Position numbers and translations under genes: made by a program. 64,000 bases of DNA from Bradysia coprophila (lineage: Eukaryota; Arthropoda; Insecta; Diptera; Sciaridae): assembly GCF_014529535.1 (NCBI RefSeq), contig NW_023503493.1:21670001-21734000 (forward strand), read 5' to 3'. Under the pieces are notes generated by a model, which ran no database searches, was not told where the DNA came from, and saw only the letters and a list, made by a program, of their open reading frames with translations. Below are positions 47,792-59,690 of this stretch, piece by piece. Position 1 is the first letter of the stretch; every line of letters starts with the position of its first letter.

Positions 47792-48673
47792 ATGAGCGTG
47801 TCGTTATCAAGTTCATTCAAGGCAATTGCTCTGAACGATGCTACTAAAAAGCTTTTGTTTGCATCCGTTCAATCGTAAGTTTTGTGTTTGTTTATTTACA
47901 TAACACTGATGAGAATGTAAATCAAGAAACGTTTTGTTTGGTCGTAAATATAGTTTGAACTTGAACGTTCAGTTACGTTTTAAGTCTGTGGAAGAAAAAC
48001 TAGGACTACCAGCCAAGCCAAAGAAACCCACTCCTCCATACTTTCGTTTCGCAAATGAAAATCGTGCATCAATTGTAAGAAAATATCCAGATCTGAAGCC
48101 CTACGAAATTAATTCGATACTGGGCAAGATGTGGCAATATCTGGAAGCAGCAGACAGAGAACATTTTACAAAACCATACAAGACTGACCTCATCGAGTAT
48201 TACTCAAACGATTACACCAAATATATGTCGTCCCTTTCAGACGTTGATAAGCGAAAAATCAAAGAAATGAAAGTGGAAATAAAATATCGAAAAGAATTGG
48301 CTGCCCAGCAAAAAAGACTTCGTAAATTGGACAAACCAAAGAAACCGTTGTCCTCTTTCTTTAGATATTATAAGGAACAAAGTGATCGCAAAGCAAGTGA
48401 ACCGCATCACGATTACCTTCAACGTGTTACATCTAGATGGAACGCTCTGAGTGATGCTGAAAAGGAGAAATTTAAGACTGCAGCTGAAGAAGAAGCGGCT
48501 TACAAGTAAGTGTAGTCGGTCGAATAAAAACTGTACGGAAAAACTGACAGAAATATCTCCACAGGAGAGCAATGATTCAATGGGAGCAAAAGATGTTCAA
48601 ATTAGAACAAGACATTCGTAGTACTGCCAAAAAATTACCGAAAACTCACCGACCCATTGCTCCAGATGAATAG
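47792..48673 (+). CDS. mitochondrial transcription factor A-like, paralogue B
   Basis: Two-HMG-box TFAM homologue. Exons 47792-47874, 47954-48505, 48565-48673 give 247 residues. The intron phases equal those of paralogue A. The presequence-like start (MSVSLSSSFKAIALNDATKK) has one acidic residue. Box 1: EEKLGLPAKPKKPTPPYFRF ... GKMWQYLEAADREHF. Box 2: DKPKKPLSSFFRYY ... RWNALSDAEKEKF. Identity to paralogue A is roughly 45% by eye over the boxes, so the duplication is old. All frames are open and box residues are kept, so both copies look functional. The last exon (KRAMIQWEQKMFKLEQD) keeps the pattern but the basic tail differs. Confidence 0.88.
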
Positions 48674-49287
48674 ATTTTCCTTTTTTAATAGGTCCATGTA
48701 ATATATCGAATCCGTACAATCTTTCCCACCGCGGCTTCAGTTCAACAAATAATCAATTTTATGTTAAAATATTCGGAAGATTGAACTCTTCCAAATTCCT
48801 CAAAAATTAGTTAAGTTTCTTAACGAAACGAAACGGTAGTTTAGTTGCGATTTGTGATCATAGAATCTTAGATAACCAAAAGACCATCGGGGTTTTACTC
48901 CAAAATGAGATACTCTGGTCCCATAATGATATATATGCGACATTTCTCAAAGAGGTAGTATAGACACTTCATTTAAATTTACACGAGGTGAACGATCCAT
49001 AGCAAATTTGTTCAATAAAAAATTATAAATTCGTCTCAGTGCTTTAAGTTTCACCAATTTGTAGCGATTCAAACAATTGATCACCCTGTAACCATCTTTT
49101 AGTCTTATCAACAAATTCTTTCGCTCTCCGCGAGTGATCGTATTGACTTTCATTCATATCTCTGTGTGTCAGTAAACATTTCACATTACGAAACCTCTCC
49201 AAAAAAACAATTAATTAACAGAGGTGACCTTAATCAGATTAAGTAGATTTGTCGTTGTCGTAAGTTTACTCAAAATTGGACTGCAGA
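48674..49287. other. intergenic, TFAM-B to DCXR
   Basis: About 600 bp with no gene. A 68-codon minus-strand open frame at 48947-49153 has no domain or splice context and is not called. Confidence 0.5.
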
Positions 49288-50345
49288 ATGAACATCAATT
49301 TTAATAACAAAACTATTGTTGTTACCGGAGCTGGGCAAGGTAATTTTTTTGCTGAAACTTAATGTTCATTGAGTGCATGTATAGCTTTTTATCCATGCAC
49401 GAACAGTGATAGATACAGGTTGTTCAACTAATACACATGTAGAGTAGGTACGAAGATGTTAGCTTGAAAATATTCAATAAAACGCGCCATAAACTCAATA
49501 ATAAAGTGAGACGGTCATTTTGTAGGTATAGGTAACGAGCTGTGCAAAAGATTGTACCAACATGGTGCCAAGATTTATGCCTTTTCGCGGTCGAAAGGTC
49601 CATTGGATGAGCTGAAAAAGGAGTGTCCCAATGTAAATGTTTGTACCGTCGATCTCGGTAATTGGAACGACACCATCGAAGCTCTGAAAGTTCTTGATGG
49701 AATCGAAATCGATGGATTGGTGAATAATGCAGGTTGAATATTTCGTCTTTTACTATGGTCTATAGCTATGGTCTAAAAATATTTTTATTTTTTTTGAATA
49801 TGGAATATTGCAGGTGTAGCAATTATAAAGCCATTTTTGGAATTAACGGAAAAGGACTTTGATGAGTTGAGTAGTCAGTTTGTTTTTGTAGTACATTTTT
49901 GAGCAAAGAAATTCATTTTCTCAGTCAGTTCAACGTGAACTTCAAGGCAGTGTTTAACGTAACCCAACAAATTGTACCACGACTCAAATCCGGCGCCAGT
50001 ATTGTGAACGTTTCGTCACTTGCTGGCAAGATTGGAATCGACGGTCATAGTGTTTACTCCGCCACAAAGGCTGCATTAGATTCCCTAACCCAAAGTTTGG
50101 CATTGGAACTGGGACCACGAAACATTCGAGTCAACAGTGTCAATCCCACTGTTATTTTGACAAAAATGGGACGCGCAAACTGGAGTGATCCGGCCAAAAG
50201 TGAACCGCTACTGAAAAACATACCGTTACATCGGTTCGGAGAGGTCTTCGAAGTTGTTGATGCGATTGTATATTTTTTGAGTGAAAGATCGAGTTTTGTT
50301 AACGGTCATGCGCTGCCTCTGGAAGGAGGGTATTTGGCTTGTTAA
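49288..50345 (+). CDS. DCXR: L-xylulose reductase / dicarbonyl reductase-like SDR
   Basis: NADPH-dependent short-chain dehydrogenase of the carbonyl reductase/L-xylulose reductase type, cytosolic. Exons 49288-49339, 49526-49732, 49814-49865, 49925-50345 give 243 residues (human DCXR 244). The cofactor motif is TGAGQGIG and NNAG follows; catalytic Ser is in VNVSSLAG and Tyr/Lys in YSATK. VNPTVILTKMGRANWSDP and the C-terminal EGGYLAC match the vertebrate enzyme closely. The Arg in FSRSK after strand 2 supports NADPH use. The third donor (GTTGAG) is not consensus, but reading phase supports it. Confidence 0.9.
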
Positions 50346-51424
50346 AGTCTTTTTTACTCAACGGAAATAAATGATTGCAGTCACGTTACAAGACAAGATT
50401 TTTTTCTTCATATCGGAATTGTACATTCTATGGGTTGCATCGTAGAACCTGAAGAACAGGTCCACTTTATAATTTAACTGACATTGCCTTTGTGACCTTT
50501 GTGATCAACTCAGAAGTCTATCATCAACCTGTTATTTCAGATGATTTTAACTCTTCCGCGCCAAAAAATAAAATTTCATCTCGAAGAACACAGCCATTTA
50601 TGACAACCGATGACAGCTCCGTAATCCTCCAATCAGCTGTTGTAATTGCGTCTATGTTGATACAGTTCGATTTTTTTCAATTCACAGTATTTGGTTTTGC
50701 GAAAAATTGAAATTTTACCTTGTGTTTAGATTAAGAGGAGATCGTTTATCTAATCTCATTTTGGACGAATGAGTATGTGTGACTGTTGAGTTCATTTTAC
50801 GCTATTGCTTGCTATTGCTTTAAACGACATCGAATGTTTTTCGTTTGTTTACAAAACAACAAGATTCTCTTTCAGCTAGTAAAGTCCTTAAGTAACGAAT
50901 TCTTCACAAACTTGTTATGTAAACAAATGTACGTTCCAGTCGAATTTCCAGATATTGCCGATTGATAAATTTTTGTTAGCCAAATGTAGGACTTTTCATG
51001 CGTTTCGATGTTGCTAATCGAAGATTTATGAGCTTTTCATATTTAAAATGGAAAAACGTTATTTGTATCACGAAAACCATTCAATGTACAGTAGAAATAT
51101 TTACATTTGGTCAGACTAAACACTAAGCCTGCGTACACAATGTCATAACATGTAGTGAGCGTGGGCTGATCACAGGTAATTCTTGCAGCTTTCCGAAATC
51201 ACCATCAAGTTCATAATTCGACATCAGAATGTCCACAAAACTTACACTTATTGTTTCACAATTTCCATCCGTTTGGCGATTTAAATAGTCTCATATGAGT
51301 CCATGCCTGTGATTTTCTATTGTTTCTAGTCTCATTAAATTAACAACATTTTTTCCTCACACTCATAATAGGTAGCCAGACAAAAACGCTATTCTGAGAC
51401 CTCGTCAAAGATCCTAGCAAAAAT
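50346..51424. other. intergenic, DCXR to FUNDC1
   Basis: 1.1 kb with the DCXR polyadenylation signal (AATAAA near 50366) and the FUNDC1 upstream region. I see no repeat or supported gene. Confidence 0.5.
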
Positions 51425-51977
51425 ATGACAGCAGCTAGTTCTTATCTTGAAAAATTCTTTGGTGGATCTCACAAAAAATCAGTAGCAACCAAACAGATTC
51501 TCATCGGATCACTATCGGGATGGTAAGAATTTTTTAAACGAGTTCCAGAAAATTTGTATTATGTAGTCATCAATGAACAGGTTCACTGGCTACTCAACGA
51601 TGAAAATAGGAAAAACAGCTGCATTTCTCCTTGGCGGCGGAATTATTTTTCTTGAGGTTGCTAACGAGCAAGGATGGATACGAATAGATTGTACAGTTGA
51701 CTGAGTTCTGGTATTTTCACTTATCTGATACTTATTTTCAATCCCTTAGGGAACCAAGTATCAGATGAAATTGACAAGGCAGCTGAAAGGGTAGAAGAAG
51801 TGACAGCTAATGAAGGTCCCAGATTTATAGACAGGGTAAGCGTGTATGATAATGATAAGAAAATCTATTGCTAAATGACATTTTGCGCTTAAACAGATCA
51901 AACAGCTATGTCTAAATAATGCCACCACTGCTACTGGATTCGTGGGAGGTTTTCTTATCGGATTTTCAATGTCGTAG
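51425..51977 (+). CDS. FUNDC1: FUNDC1-like mitophagy receptor (FUN14 domain)
   Basis: Outer mitochondrial membrane protein. FUNDC1 recruits LC3/Atg8 during hypoxia-induced mitophagy. Exons 51425-51522, 51581-51690, 51750-51835, 51897-51977 join in phase and give 124 residues (human 155). FUN14 features: ILIGSLSGWFTGYSTMKIGK, hydrophobic AAFLLGGGIIFLEVANE, GWIRIDWNQV, a helical linker, then a C-terminal membrane segment ATGFVGGFLIGFSMS. The N-terminus is short and I see no clear LC3-interacting (YxxL) motif before the first membrane segment, although an upstream exon could supply one. Confidence 0.85.
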
Positions 51978-54354
51978 ACGCGTGACTTTAGCTTTAAGAA
52001 TGAATGTTACAAATAAAAATGCAAAGCTTAAAAGTTCATTTACTGATTTTTCATTTAATGAGATTGAAAGTCTTGCAGAAATTCGTACAGATATCTTGCA
52101 ACAACAAGGTATTATTCGTTTATTTGTTTATGGAACTTGCGTCTTTGAAAAAATTCAGCTTGATAATACAGGAAAAGTTATCATTTGGCACATTTGAAAC
52201 ATAAATTTGGAATCTGTCACTTCTGTTCATGTGACTACTGCCAATAGATTGATACAAAAAATACATTTTGCTGAAATAAGAGAGCATCTATGAACAGACA
52301 TCACTTTGCAACAAGCAGAACGTTTTAGAAATTTCTTTAACGACATAAGCAGATAGTTAAACTGGAACCCAGAAGCCAAAGCACTGTGCCTTGCAGAACC
52401 AGACAGGGAAAAGGCAATAAGTAACCAAAAAATACTAAATAAATAACATTTCTTTTTAGGATATTGTTGCTATTACATGCTTCTGCGCTGAAAAACGTTC
52501 GTATCGGTAATGCCCTCAGCATAAGTGTAGTTGATAAGGACAATTTTAATGTAAACGTTTACAGCCAAATTAAACAGCTGGGCTACCCTTCTAAACCCAT
52601 GAAAACACTGTATATCATGCGTCAAAAGTTATCGGAAACCACCCTTTTTTAGTTCTCTCTCAGCAGACCTTGCAAACAGGTCTAGGGATCCAGGCGATGT
52701 TTTCCTTAATGGTGGAGGTTGTTTATGTTATTCGTCAAAGAGAGCAATTTGATACGAAGGCGGAGCTTACTCTCCGTATCAACGAGTAGTGTGATGCACA
52801 TCGAACGATCAACTCGTTCGGCTTTATATCGCGTATTCTCGGTTTTGTTTTCATTCTCATTCTTCTTCTATAGATTCAAGTTAAACCTTGAACGGTGTGT
52901 ATTATATTTGGTTTTGTTGTTAGTGTATTTCATGGTGTGACGAGTGTAAAATTGTGTGCATCACAGCATATGTATGTGTGAATTCGTATACCACGTATAC
53001 TGTAATTTCGTGGTTTCAATCCAAGTGATGGAAATAACAAGTAAAGAGTCACGTTTTCGCGTGATTATTGACATCGGCTTGGCCTCGGACCAACAAATTT
53101 CATGCGAAAACTCGAATTTTCTACTTTTCCGTTCTTGCACATGTGATGTGGTGTGATGTGATTTTGTTAAATTAATCAAAAGATGTCTTGTCTGGCAGGA
53201 ATGCCAAGTGTAATCCTTTCTGTAATATAGATTTGTCTGGCATTATTTTGGACATATTTTATCTTAGAAGATTTACGTCTAGTGAGGCTGATGTGGCATC
53301 GGAGAATCTGGTACACGCGATAATGGTATGCGGTCTTTTACTACATGTATCGAAAAGTCATGACTGGGCCAGATTCGCCCCTTAGAGGTGAATCTTGCAC
53401 TCCATCAATTTGTATGGTGTACCACCCCACGCCCTCGTTTGATCATATATATCGTCGGCAACATAACTAAAGGGCGTATCACCGATATCTCAGAAACTGC
53501 TCAACCGATTTTGATAAACTTTTTTTTCGTTGAAAGGCAGAGAAAAGTTATGAATTTTGAGCCCGACGTAAAGTCAACCGACCATATGGTTCAGAAGATA
53601 TTGTCGAAAAACTGAAAAAACAGCTTTTTTTAAACAAAATTTGTGAGACATTTGTGAGCCGATTTTCAATTTTTTTATTTTTCCCTGAAAGGTAGTCAAA
53701 AGTAATGAATTTTGAATTTTGAATACGGTTCGCATGTTATTGTGGAAAAACTAAAAAGCCTTTAGAGAATACGACGAAAAATACTGATTTCACTGAAAAA
53801 AATTTTAAGCTCAGAATTCATAACTTGAGATATCGGAATACCCTTTAGTCATGTGGCCGACGATATCAATAGATTAAATATTTTGCATGAAATGAAATAC
53901 AAGATCGTGTGAATTTCAATTGATCCGGGGCGAAGTTGATAAAACAAGAAAAAGTGCCTTTTTAACGTACTTAAAGCATGAGTGGTTAAATACACTCATA
54001 AAAATACGTCACTGTCTGAGATAAAGTCAAACTTAACTAAACATAAAGTTGAAGGTTCAAATAAATAATTTAGGATGTTTCCTAACTGCAACAAAAAACT
54101 TAGTTATTCGAACTTAGCACATAGTTGGCTTGTCCTCACTCAGAAATCTGTGAGAGGTAACTTTTCAGGCCTTGCATACCTCTGATGGGGGCTTCTCTCG
54201 GGATTATTGGATTAACTTACGAGGAGACATGTTGCGAAAGTTGCAACTAGATCAATTTCTCGTAACGAGATCTGCACCACATTTCTATATAAAGAATAGC
54301 TACAACAACTGTTACAACTAAAAAGTCAAAGTGTTCAGTGTTTGGAAGATTTAT
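51978..54354. other. intergenic with coding-like debris and a foldback
   Basis: From 51998 to about 52660 several interrupted frames look coding-like (for example NEIESLAEIRTDILQQQG and SISVVDKDNFNVNVYSQIKQ), but I cannot assign them to a family. They are probably remains of an old gene or element. A foldback lies at 53449-53866. The rest is AT-rich. Confidence 0.4.
53449..53866. mobile_element. ~420-bp inverted-repeat element
   Basis: Ends ATATCGTCGGCAACATAACT (53449) and the complement of CCTTTAGTCATGTGGCCGAC (to 53866) pair over about 43 bp, including GATATCTCA. Inner sequence keeps weaker symmetry (TGAATTTTGAGC-like words). No transposase frame is visible. Confidence 0.65.
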
Positions 54355-55775
54355 TCAATGCTTCGTAAGAGTTAATTTATACGAAAATTTTCCGCTTGAA
54401 ATGACACGCACCAAAGCTCGAAGCTTTTTTGCTTTCAGAAACTTGTTTGTCCAGTATTTGACATCCTTTTTCTTCAAAACGGATGACTTGACACATACCT
54501 TAGTGGTTTTTGCTTTGACTGAGACTCTTTTACGGAAATTGTTCTTTTCACCATCCACTTTGATATTACTGGTCAAATAACCGCACTGAAATAGATGAAT
54601 AGAAATTTTTGAGGATGTGTGCGTACAGACGGCTATATACAGACGGGTAATTTTTGAAGTATAAGTTTAAATCTTGGAGAAATAATTAGATCAGAAAAAG
54701 TGAATTCGATCAACGCACTTCAAGCATGAGTGCGCGTGTGCAAATTATGTTTCCTTAACGGTATCCGAGTCAAGATTTCACGGATTTCCCGGTATCCAAA
54801 AATGTAAAAGTGACTTCCCGCTACATACATTTCCCGCTGGTTTGTGCAGTTATAATTCGATTTCCCGGTATCCTAAAAAAATTTTCAGAAATTTCCCAGT
54901 ATCCTGGATACCACGGATACACATAATTTGCACACGCGCATGAGTGGTACTCTAAAAGGGTACTGAAACTTGAAAGTGTGTTACTCAACACTGTGAAAAA
55001 CCATTTCATATAAAACAGTACACTGTAGGTGTCGACTATGATCATGTTTGCTTGATGTGCGTTGATTCGATCTAATTTCTTGAAGGTTGAGAAAATAGTT
55101 GAGGAGACTCAATTTTAAAAGGAAGGCTTCACAATTACCGAGTGGAAAGCGAAGTAAAAAAGCAAAATTCAAAGTCTCTACTGCAATGAATGTCTACGTC
55201 TAGTCTGAGAGATTACGTAGATGCTGACAAAATTCTTACCAGGTCGACAACGTCGATAAATTGACTTGAAGCGATGCAATCTATGGAAAAGTTCTTTTTT
55301 ATGTCGCGAACCTTTCTCTTTTTAGCAGACAAGTCTTGATGGTGAAGATCGTTTATATTTTCTCTTTCACAGTTACGCATTTCTTCAAGATTTTGCACTT
55401 TAGCAGATGCGTTTTCTTGTGAGGTTTGAACAATTACGGTGGAAGGTGACTTTTCCTTCACATTTGCATCCTGCAGTAAGAGCTTTTGGTAATAGTTTTA
55501 AAAAACAGACATATATTCACCCTTTGCGTATTATCAACACAATCTTCGTTTGGTGGCTGAACTTTGCAATTCCTTTTCTTCGTAGCGCGATTTTCCATTC
55601 TAGATCGATCCGTTTCGTTAAATGTATACCGTGGATTGGGTTTCCGTGATCGTAATGTGCGACCAGCGGCGACTCCAACATTTTGGACAAAGGCGTTCTT
55701 GTCCACTTTGCCCTTGGTAATGCGTTTTTCACTGCAGTTAGTGTTGGTATTTGCTCTCTTATTTCCAGCCTGCAT
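54355..55775 (-). CDS. unrecognised Lys/Arg-rich protein, 3 exons
   Basis: Three exons, all phase 0: 55775-55521, 55470-55240, 54585-54355, giving about 238 residues. The first exon (start MQAGNKRANTNTNCSEKR) has the basic stretch AAGRTLRSRKPNPRYTF. The second is Ser/Gln/Asn/Glu-rich with a nuclear-localisation-like KKRKVRD. The third is strongly basic (KKKDVKYWTNKFLKAKKLR). The composition suggests a nuclear, possibly chromatin or cell-cycle protein, but I do not recognise it. The long second intron (about 650 bp) contains the inserted element at 54733-54938. The ATG at 55775 could instead be an acceptor (ATGCAG|GCTGG) with an exon further upstream. Confidence 0.5.
54733..54938. mobile_element. 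206-bp element with 18-bp inverted ends and 8-bp target duplication
   Basis: Ends CGCGTGTGCAAATTATGT and ACATAATTTGCACACGCG are perfect inverted repeats. CATGAGTG flanks both sides (54725-54732 and 54939-54946). The uninterrupted sequence CACTTCAAGCATGAGTGGTA exists in reverse at 40671-40699. The interior repeats ATTTCCCGGTATCC-like words about four times. An 8-bp target duplication is typical of hAT-type elements; the assignment is inferred. Confidence 0.8.
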
Positions 55776-55981
55776 TTAAGTATAAAGATTTACTATTCTG
55801 CGAATTATTTTGCTGGAGTTATGTAAATACCATCACAATAAAATCGATTTGAAAAATCAAGAATATTCAGTATTCACGTCTAGAAACTAATCAGAATTCG
55901 TATTTATAGACTACTTAGATTTATCAAATTCTTTGTTGTAAAAATAGTGGACACGATAAATAGAGCTTTACTAGTATATTT

Positions 55982-56090
55982 CGTACCTAGGACTAAAAGT
56001 CTTTTTTAGCGTGTGAGAGGTTTTCAGACAGAGCCGAACTCGAGGTCTGGAATCGAATACGCTAAAAAAGACTTTTAGTCCGTGGTACGA
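55982..56090. mobile_element. foldback family C, second copy
   Basis: CGTACCTAGGACTAAAAGTC is mirrored by GACTTTTAGTCCGTGGTACG, with GCGTGTGAGAGG and GAATCGAATACGC inside. It is the same element as 24445-24520 but reversed and ~33 bp longer. Confidence 0.7.
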
Positions 56091-56344
56091 ATAATATTTT
56101 TCATATCCGACGGAGAAAAAGTGCGACGAAGTTGCACTTTTCGGGTCCTAGGTATGAAAAATAACATTATGGAGAACTGCAAAGGGGTATGACATGATAC
56201 AACCGAGATTTTGAACATAGAATGTTAACGGGGAAGGTAGACAAAACCATGAATGATTCGATTGCTCCCTACATTTTACCACTTAAGATTTCAATAGACC
56301 GTTTTAATGTGATGGCGTTCAGGGTTTGCATTACATTTAGTGTT

Positions 56345-57700
56345 TATTTACATTATGATATCGCTTGTAGCGGCCAACAACCACGCCACCTTCTTAGTTG
56401 TATTATTTAATTTACAGTGAACTACAACCACGTCACTTCGTTTAGTTGCATTTTTGAGTAGACTACAACTATGCTACTAAATCTGGTTGCATTTTATAGT
56501 AGAAAACAACCTCTACTTCGTTGAGTTGAATTTAAAAGTGCACTACAACCATGGCACGTTTTTTGGTTACATTTGAATTTAGAGGGAGTTGCAACCGCCC
56601 CACTTTCTTAGTTGCATTTTATAGTGAACTACAACCATGTCACTTCGTTTAGTTGCATTTTTGAGTAGACTACAACTATGCTACTAAATCTGGTTGCATT
56701 TTACAGTAGATCACAACCTCTACTTCATTGAGTTGAATTTAAAAGTGCACTACAACCATGGCACGTTTTTTGGTTACATTTGAATTTAGAGTGAGGTGCA
56801 ACCGCCCCACTTTCTCAGTTGCATTTTATAGTGAACTACAACCACGTCACTTCGTTTAGTTGCATTTTTGAGTAGACTACAACTATGCTACTAAATCTGG
56901 TTGCATTTTACAGTAGATCACAACCTCTACTTCATTGAGTTGAATTTAATAGTGCACTACAACCATGGCACGTTTTTTGGTTACATTTGAATTTAGAGTG
57001 AGGTGCAACCGCCCCACTTTCTCAGTTGCATTTTATAGTGAACTACAACCATGTCACTTCGTTTAGTTGCATTTTTGAGTAGACTACAACTATGCTACTA
57101 AATCTGGTTGCATTTTACAGTAGATCACAACCTCTACTTCATTGAGTTGAATTTAAAAGTGCACTACAACCATGGCACGTTTTTTGGTTACATTTGAATT
57201 TAGAGTGAGGTGCAACCGCCCCACTTTCTCAGTTGCATTTTATAGTGAACTACAACCACGTCACTTCGTTTAGTTGCATTTTTGAGTAGACTACAACTAT
57301 GCTACTAAATCTGGTTGCATTTTACAGTAGATCACAACCTCTACTTCATTGAGTTGAATTTAAAAGTGCACTACAACCATGGCACGTTTTTTGGTTACAT
57401 TTGAATTTAGAGTGAGGTGCAACCGCCCCACTTTCTCAGTTGCATTTTATAGTGAACTACAACCACGTCACTTCTTTTAGTTGCATTTTTGAGCAGACTA
57501 CAACTATGCTACTAAATCTGGTTGCATTTTATAGTAGAAAACAACCTCTACTTCATTGAGTTGAATTTAAAAGTGCACTACAACCATTGCACTTCATAAA
57601 GTTGCATTTTGTGGACTACAACACCACTTATTTAGCTAAATGTTTGAGTAGACTTTAACTATGCCACTTAGTCTAGTTGTTTTTTTTTAAGCAACCCACA
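56345..57700. repeat. 207-bp higher-order satellite of five ~41-bp subunits
   Basis: The marker CCATGGCACG recurs at 56551, 56758, 56965, 57172 and 57379, exactly 207 bp apart, with a degenerate sixth copy near 57586. Each 207-bp unit consists of five ~41-bp subunits of form CTACAAC...CACTT...AGTTGCATTTT...AGTAGA that differ consistently from each other. Neighbouring 207-bp units are almost identical (a few changes), while subunits within a unit differ strongly. The outer copies are more diverged. Confidence 0.92.
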
Positions 57701-59094
57701 ACAATTTACACAGAGCAACTTTGAGTTTGAATTTTATTTAATTTAATTTGGAAAATTACAAATATCATCATTAGGGGACATTTTTAAATGCTGTCAGTTG
57801 TTGCCCTACATTTTTACACTTACTCTCCATTAAAGACAAAAGAAAATACCCTCTGCCTTTAGACAACTGACGGGATTGATGAATGAAATTTTATTATGCT
57901 TAACAAAAGAGGACAAGACTAGAAACATCTAAAAACATTCTTAACATACGAGTGTAACGAAAACCGCCTCTTCGGCTCAAACATTTAGAACAGAATTACA
58001 CCTACATCTTCAATGATGTGAGTGATTGTATCTGGTGTCTGAGCTGATTTTTTAGTGCAAAATACTACGAACCGAATGAATTAGCAGCTGATATATGCCG
58101 AGCAATACGAGCTCGGTTGAAACTATTTGATTTAAAGCAGAGCTTATGCTAACAAATTGGTTAAGGAAGAATTTGTCACAGAACTTCGTTTGCTATCAAG
58201 CGAAATTTGGTTATTGTATTAGAATGAGGAGATGTACTTCTGTCTTTCATTTAGAAGTAAAAAAACACACTTCGAGATATGTGCTAATGTACACTGTTGC
58301 AAGAAAAATTAAGACAAAATGTAGGAGAAGATGGAGCAGTGTCAGAGCGCTTACAGCTATACGTAAAACTTAACAATGACTTATCTGTCTGTTATTTGCG
58401 TCCATGTCTAAGGCATCGTAGAACCACTTCCTGTGGAATTATGTTTCATGACAAAATGCAAGTTCAAACTGTCTTTTGGTCGGTATAGTAGCTACATATG
58501 TACCGAGACTTCAGCATTCAATATTCAAATTCGTTTAGAATTGGTAGGGCTAGCTGCTGTCTATTGCCTCAGTTATAGAAACTAAAAGTTTAGATCATTA
58601 ATGCCAGGTCATCTTTTAGTTTTCTTTTTTCTGATACCTAGTGCATTTTGGTGGTAGCTCAAATAATTGTTCTCGAAGTACATGTATCCAATATCCAATT
58701 CACGACAATGTCCTGGTGTATATTTGTATTTTTGTTTCGGAATATTTGCGGACCCAAGTCGGAATACAAAATGAAATAGACGAAATGAAATGGTGAGGTT
58801 GCTATGATTTGGTGCTAACTTGTGTTAAGTTTGTGAAAGTTAAAAGAGGTGATTGAGCAAATAAGCCCCTGAGGGCTTCATCTTTTGTCTCGAGATTTGT
58901 AATGAATTTTACATGCTTTTGAAGCCTAAGCCAATTCTCTTGTTTTGAATAAGTGTGAAAGATGGCACTTTTGACTCTAGTGAAAACAAAAGCATGTAAA
59001 AACCACTTTCATACTTCAGGGCCGAAAATGAGGTCAAGTTTTGTTTTTTTTTTCTCTAGTTTTCAGCCCTTTGCATGAAAGCTCACATGTGTAA

Positions 59095-59190
59095 CTGCTT
59101 TGGACGATAAATTTTAGACACTTTCGCTTGTAAGCCTCACCCCGTTCGGCCTACAACTCGCGAAATTGCCTAAAACCAATAGTGCAAATC
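59095..59190. repeat. dispersed repeat family M, copy 2
   Basis: TTTTAGACACTTTCGCTTGT ... CTACAACTCGCGAAATTGCC, an imperfect palindrome shared with 36.7 and 61.3 kb. Confidence 0.5.
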
Positions 59191-59261
59191 AGGTACACTA
59201 TTTCACAAATCGTGCCGAACACGGACGTAAGGAAATTGCTCTTTCATTAATCGTTCGTCAA

Positions 59262-59690
59262 GCGAGTCGCCACCGGTCGACGGTGGGTTTTGATTTTTCA
59301 TTTTTTAAAGTTGACACACGTGCATTGGTACATTGTACTTCCTAAAAACCGGTGATTCCACATACATAATAAACACATACTAAACGAGCTCCCTTCAGGA
59401 ATAAGTGAACACAATAAATTGAGATTGGCTCGTTCGGTTCGTGTTTTTTATGTAGGTGGAAGCACGGGGTTTCGGGGGGTTTTGAAATTAATTTTCGCTA
59501 TGTTGCTCACATTGCAATGTCAAATATGTCTAAGGTCGTCTAATTTGTGCTAGGTGAAGTCCTTTTTCGCTAAGCAATCAGCGTAACCTTCGTAAATAAA
59601 AAATCTTGAATTTGACAACAATGTGTGGCAACATGTAAAAAACAAAAAACAAAACCCCCTCAAAACCGGTGGCGATCCACTTGTCAACGG
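59262..59690. mobile_element. inverted-repeat element, ~430 bp
   Basis: Outer ends contain GTCGCCACCGGT and ACCGGTGGCGATCC, the latter beside CCCCTCAAAACC with GGTGGGTTTTGA opposite. An inner pair AAACCGGTGATTCCACATAC / GTAGGTGGAAGCACGGGGTTT also pairs loosely. It has no coding frame. The boundaries are approximate. Confidence 0.45.

Noticed and set aside
50492-50710. 72-codon plus-strand frame after DCXR
   Set aside because: No homology, no splice context and AT-biased composition typical of chance frames.
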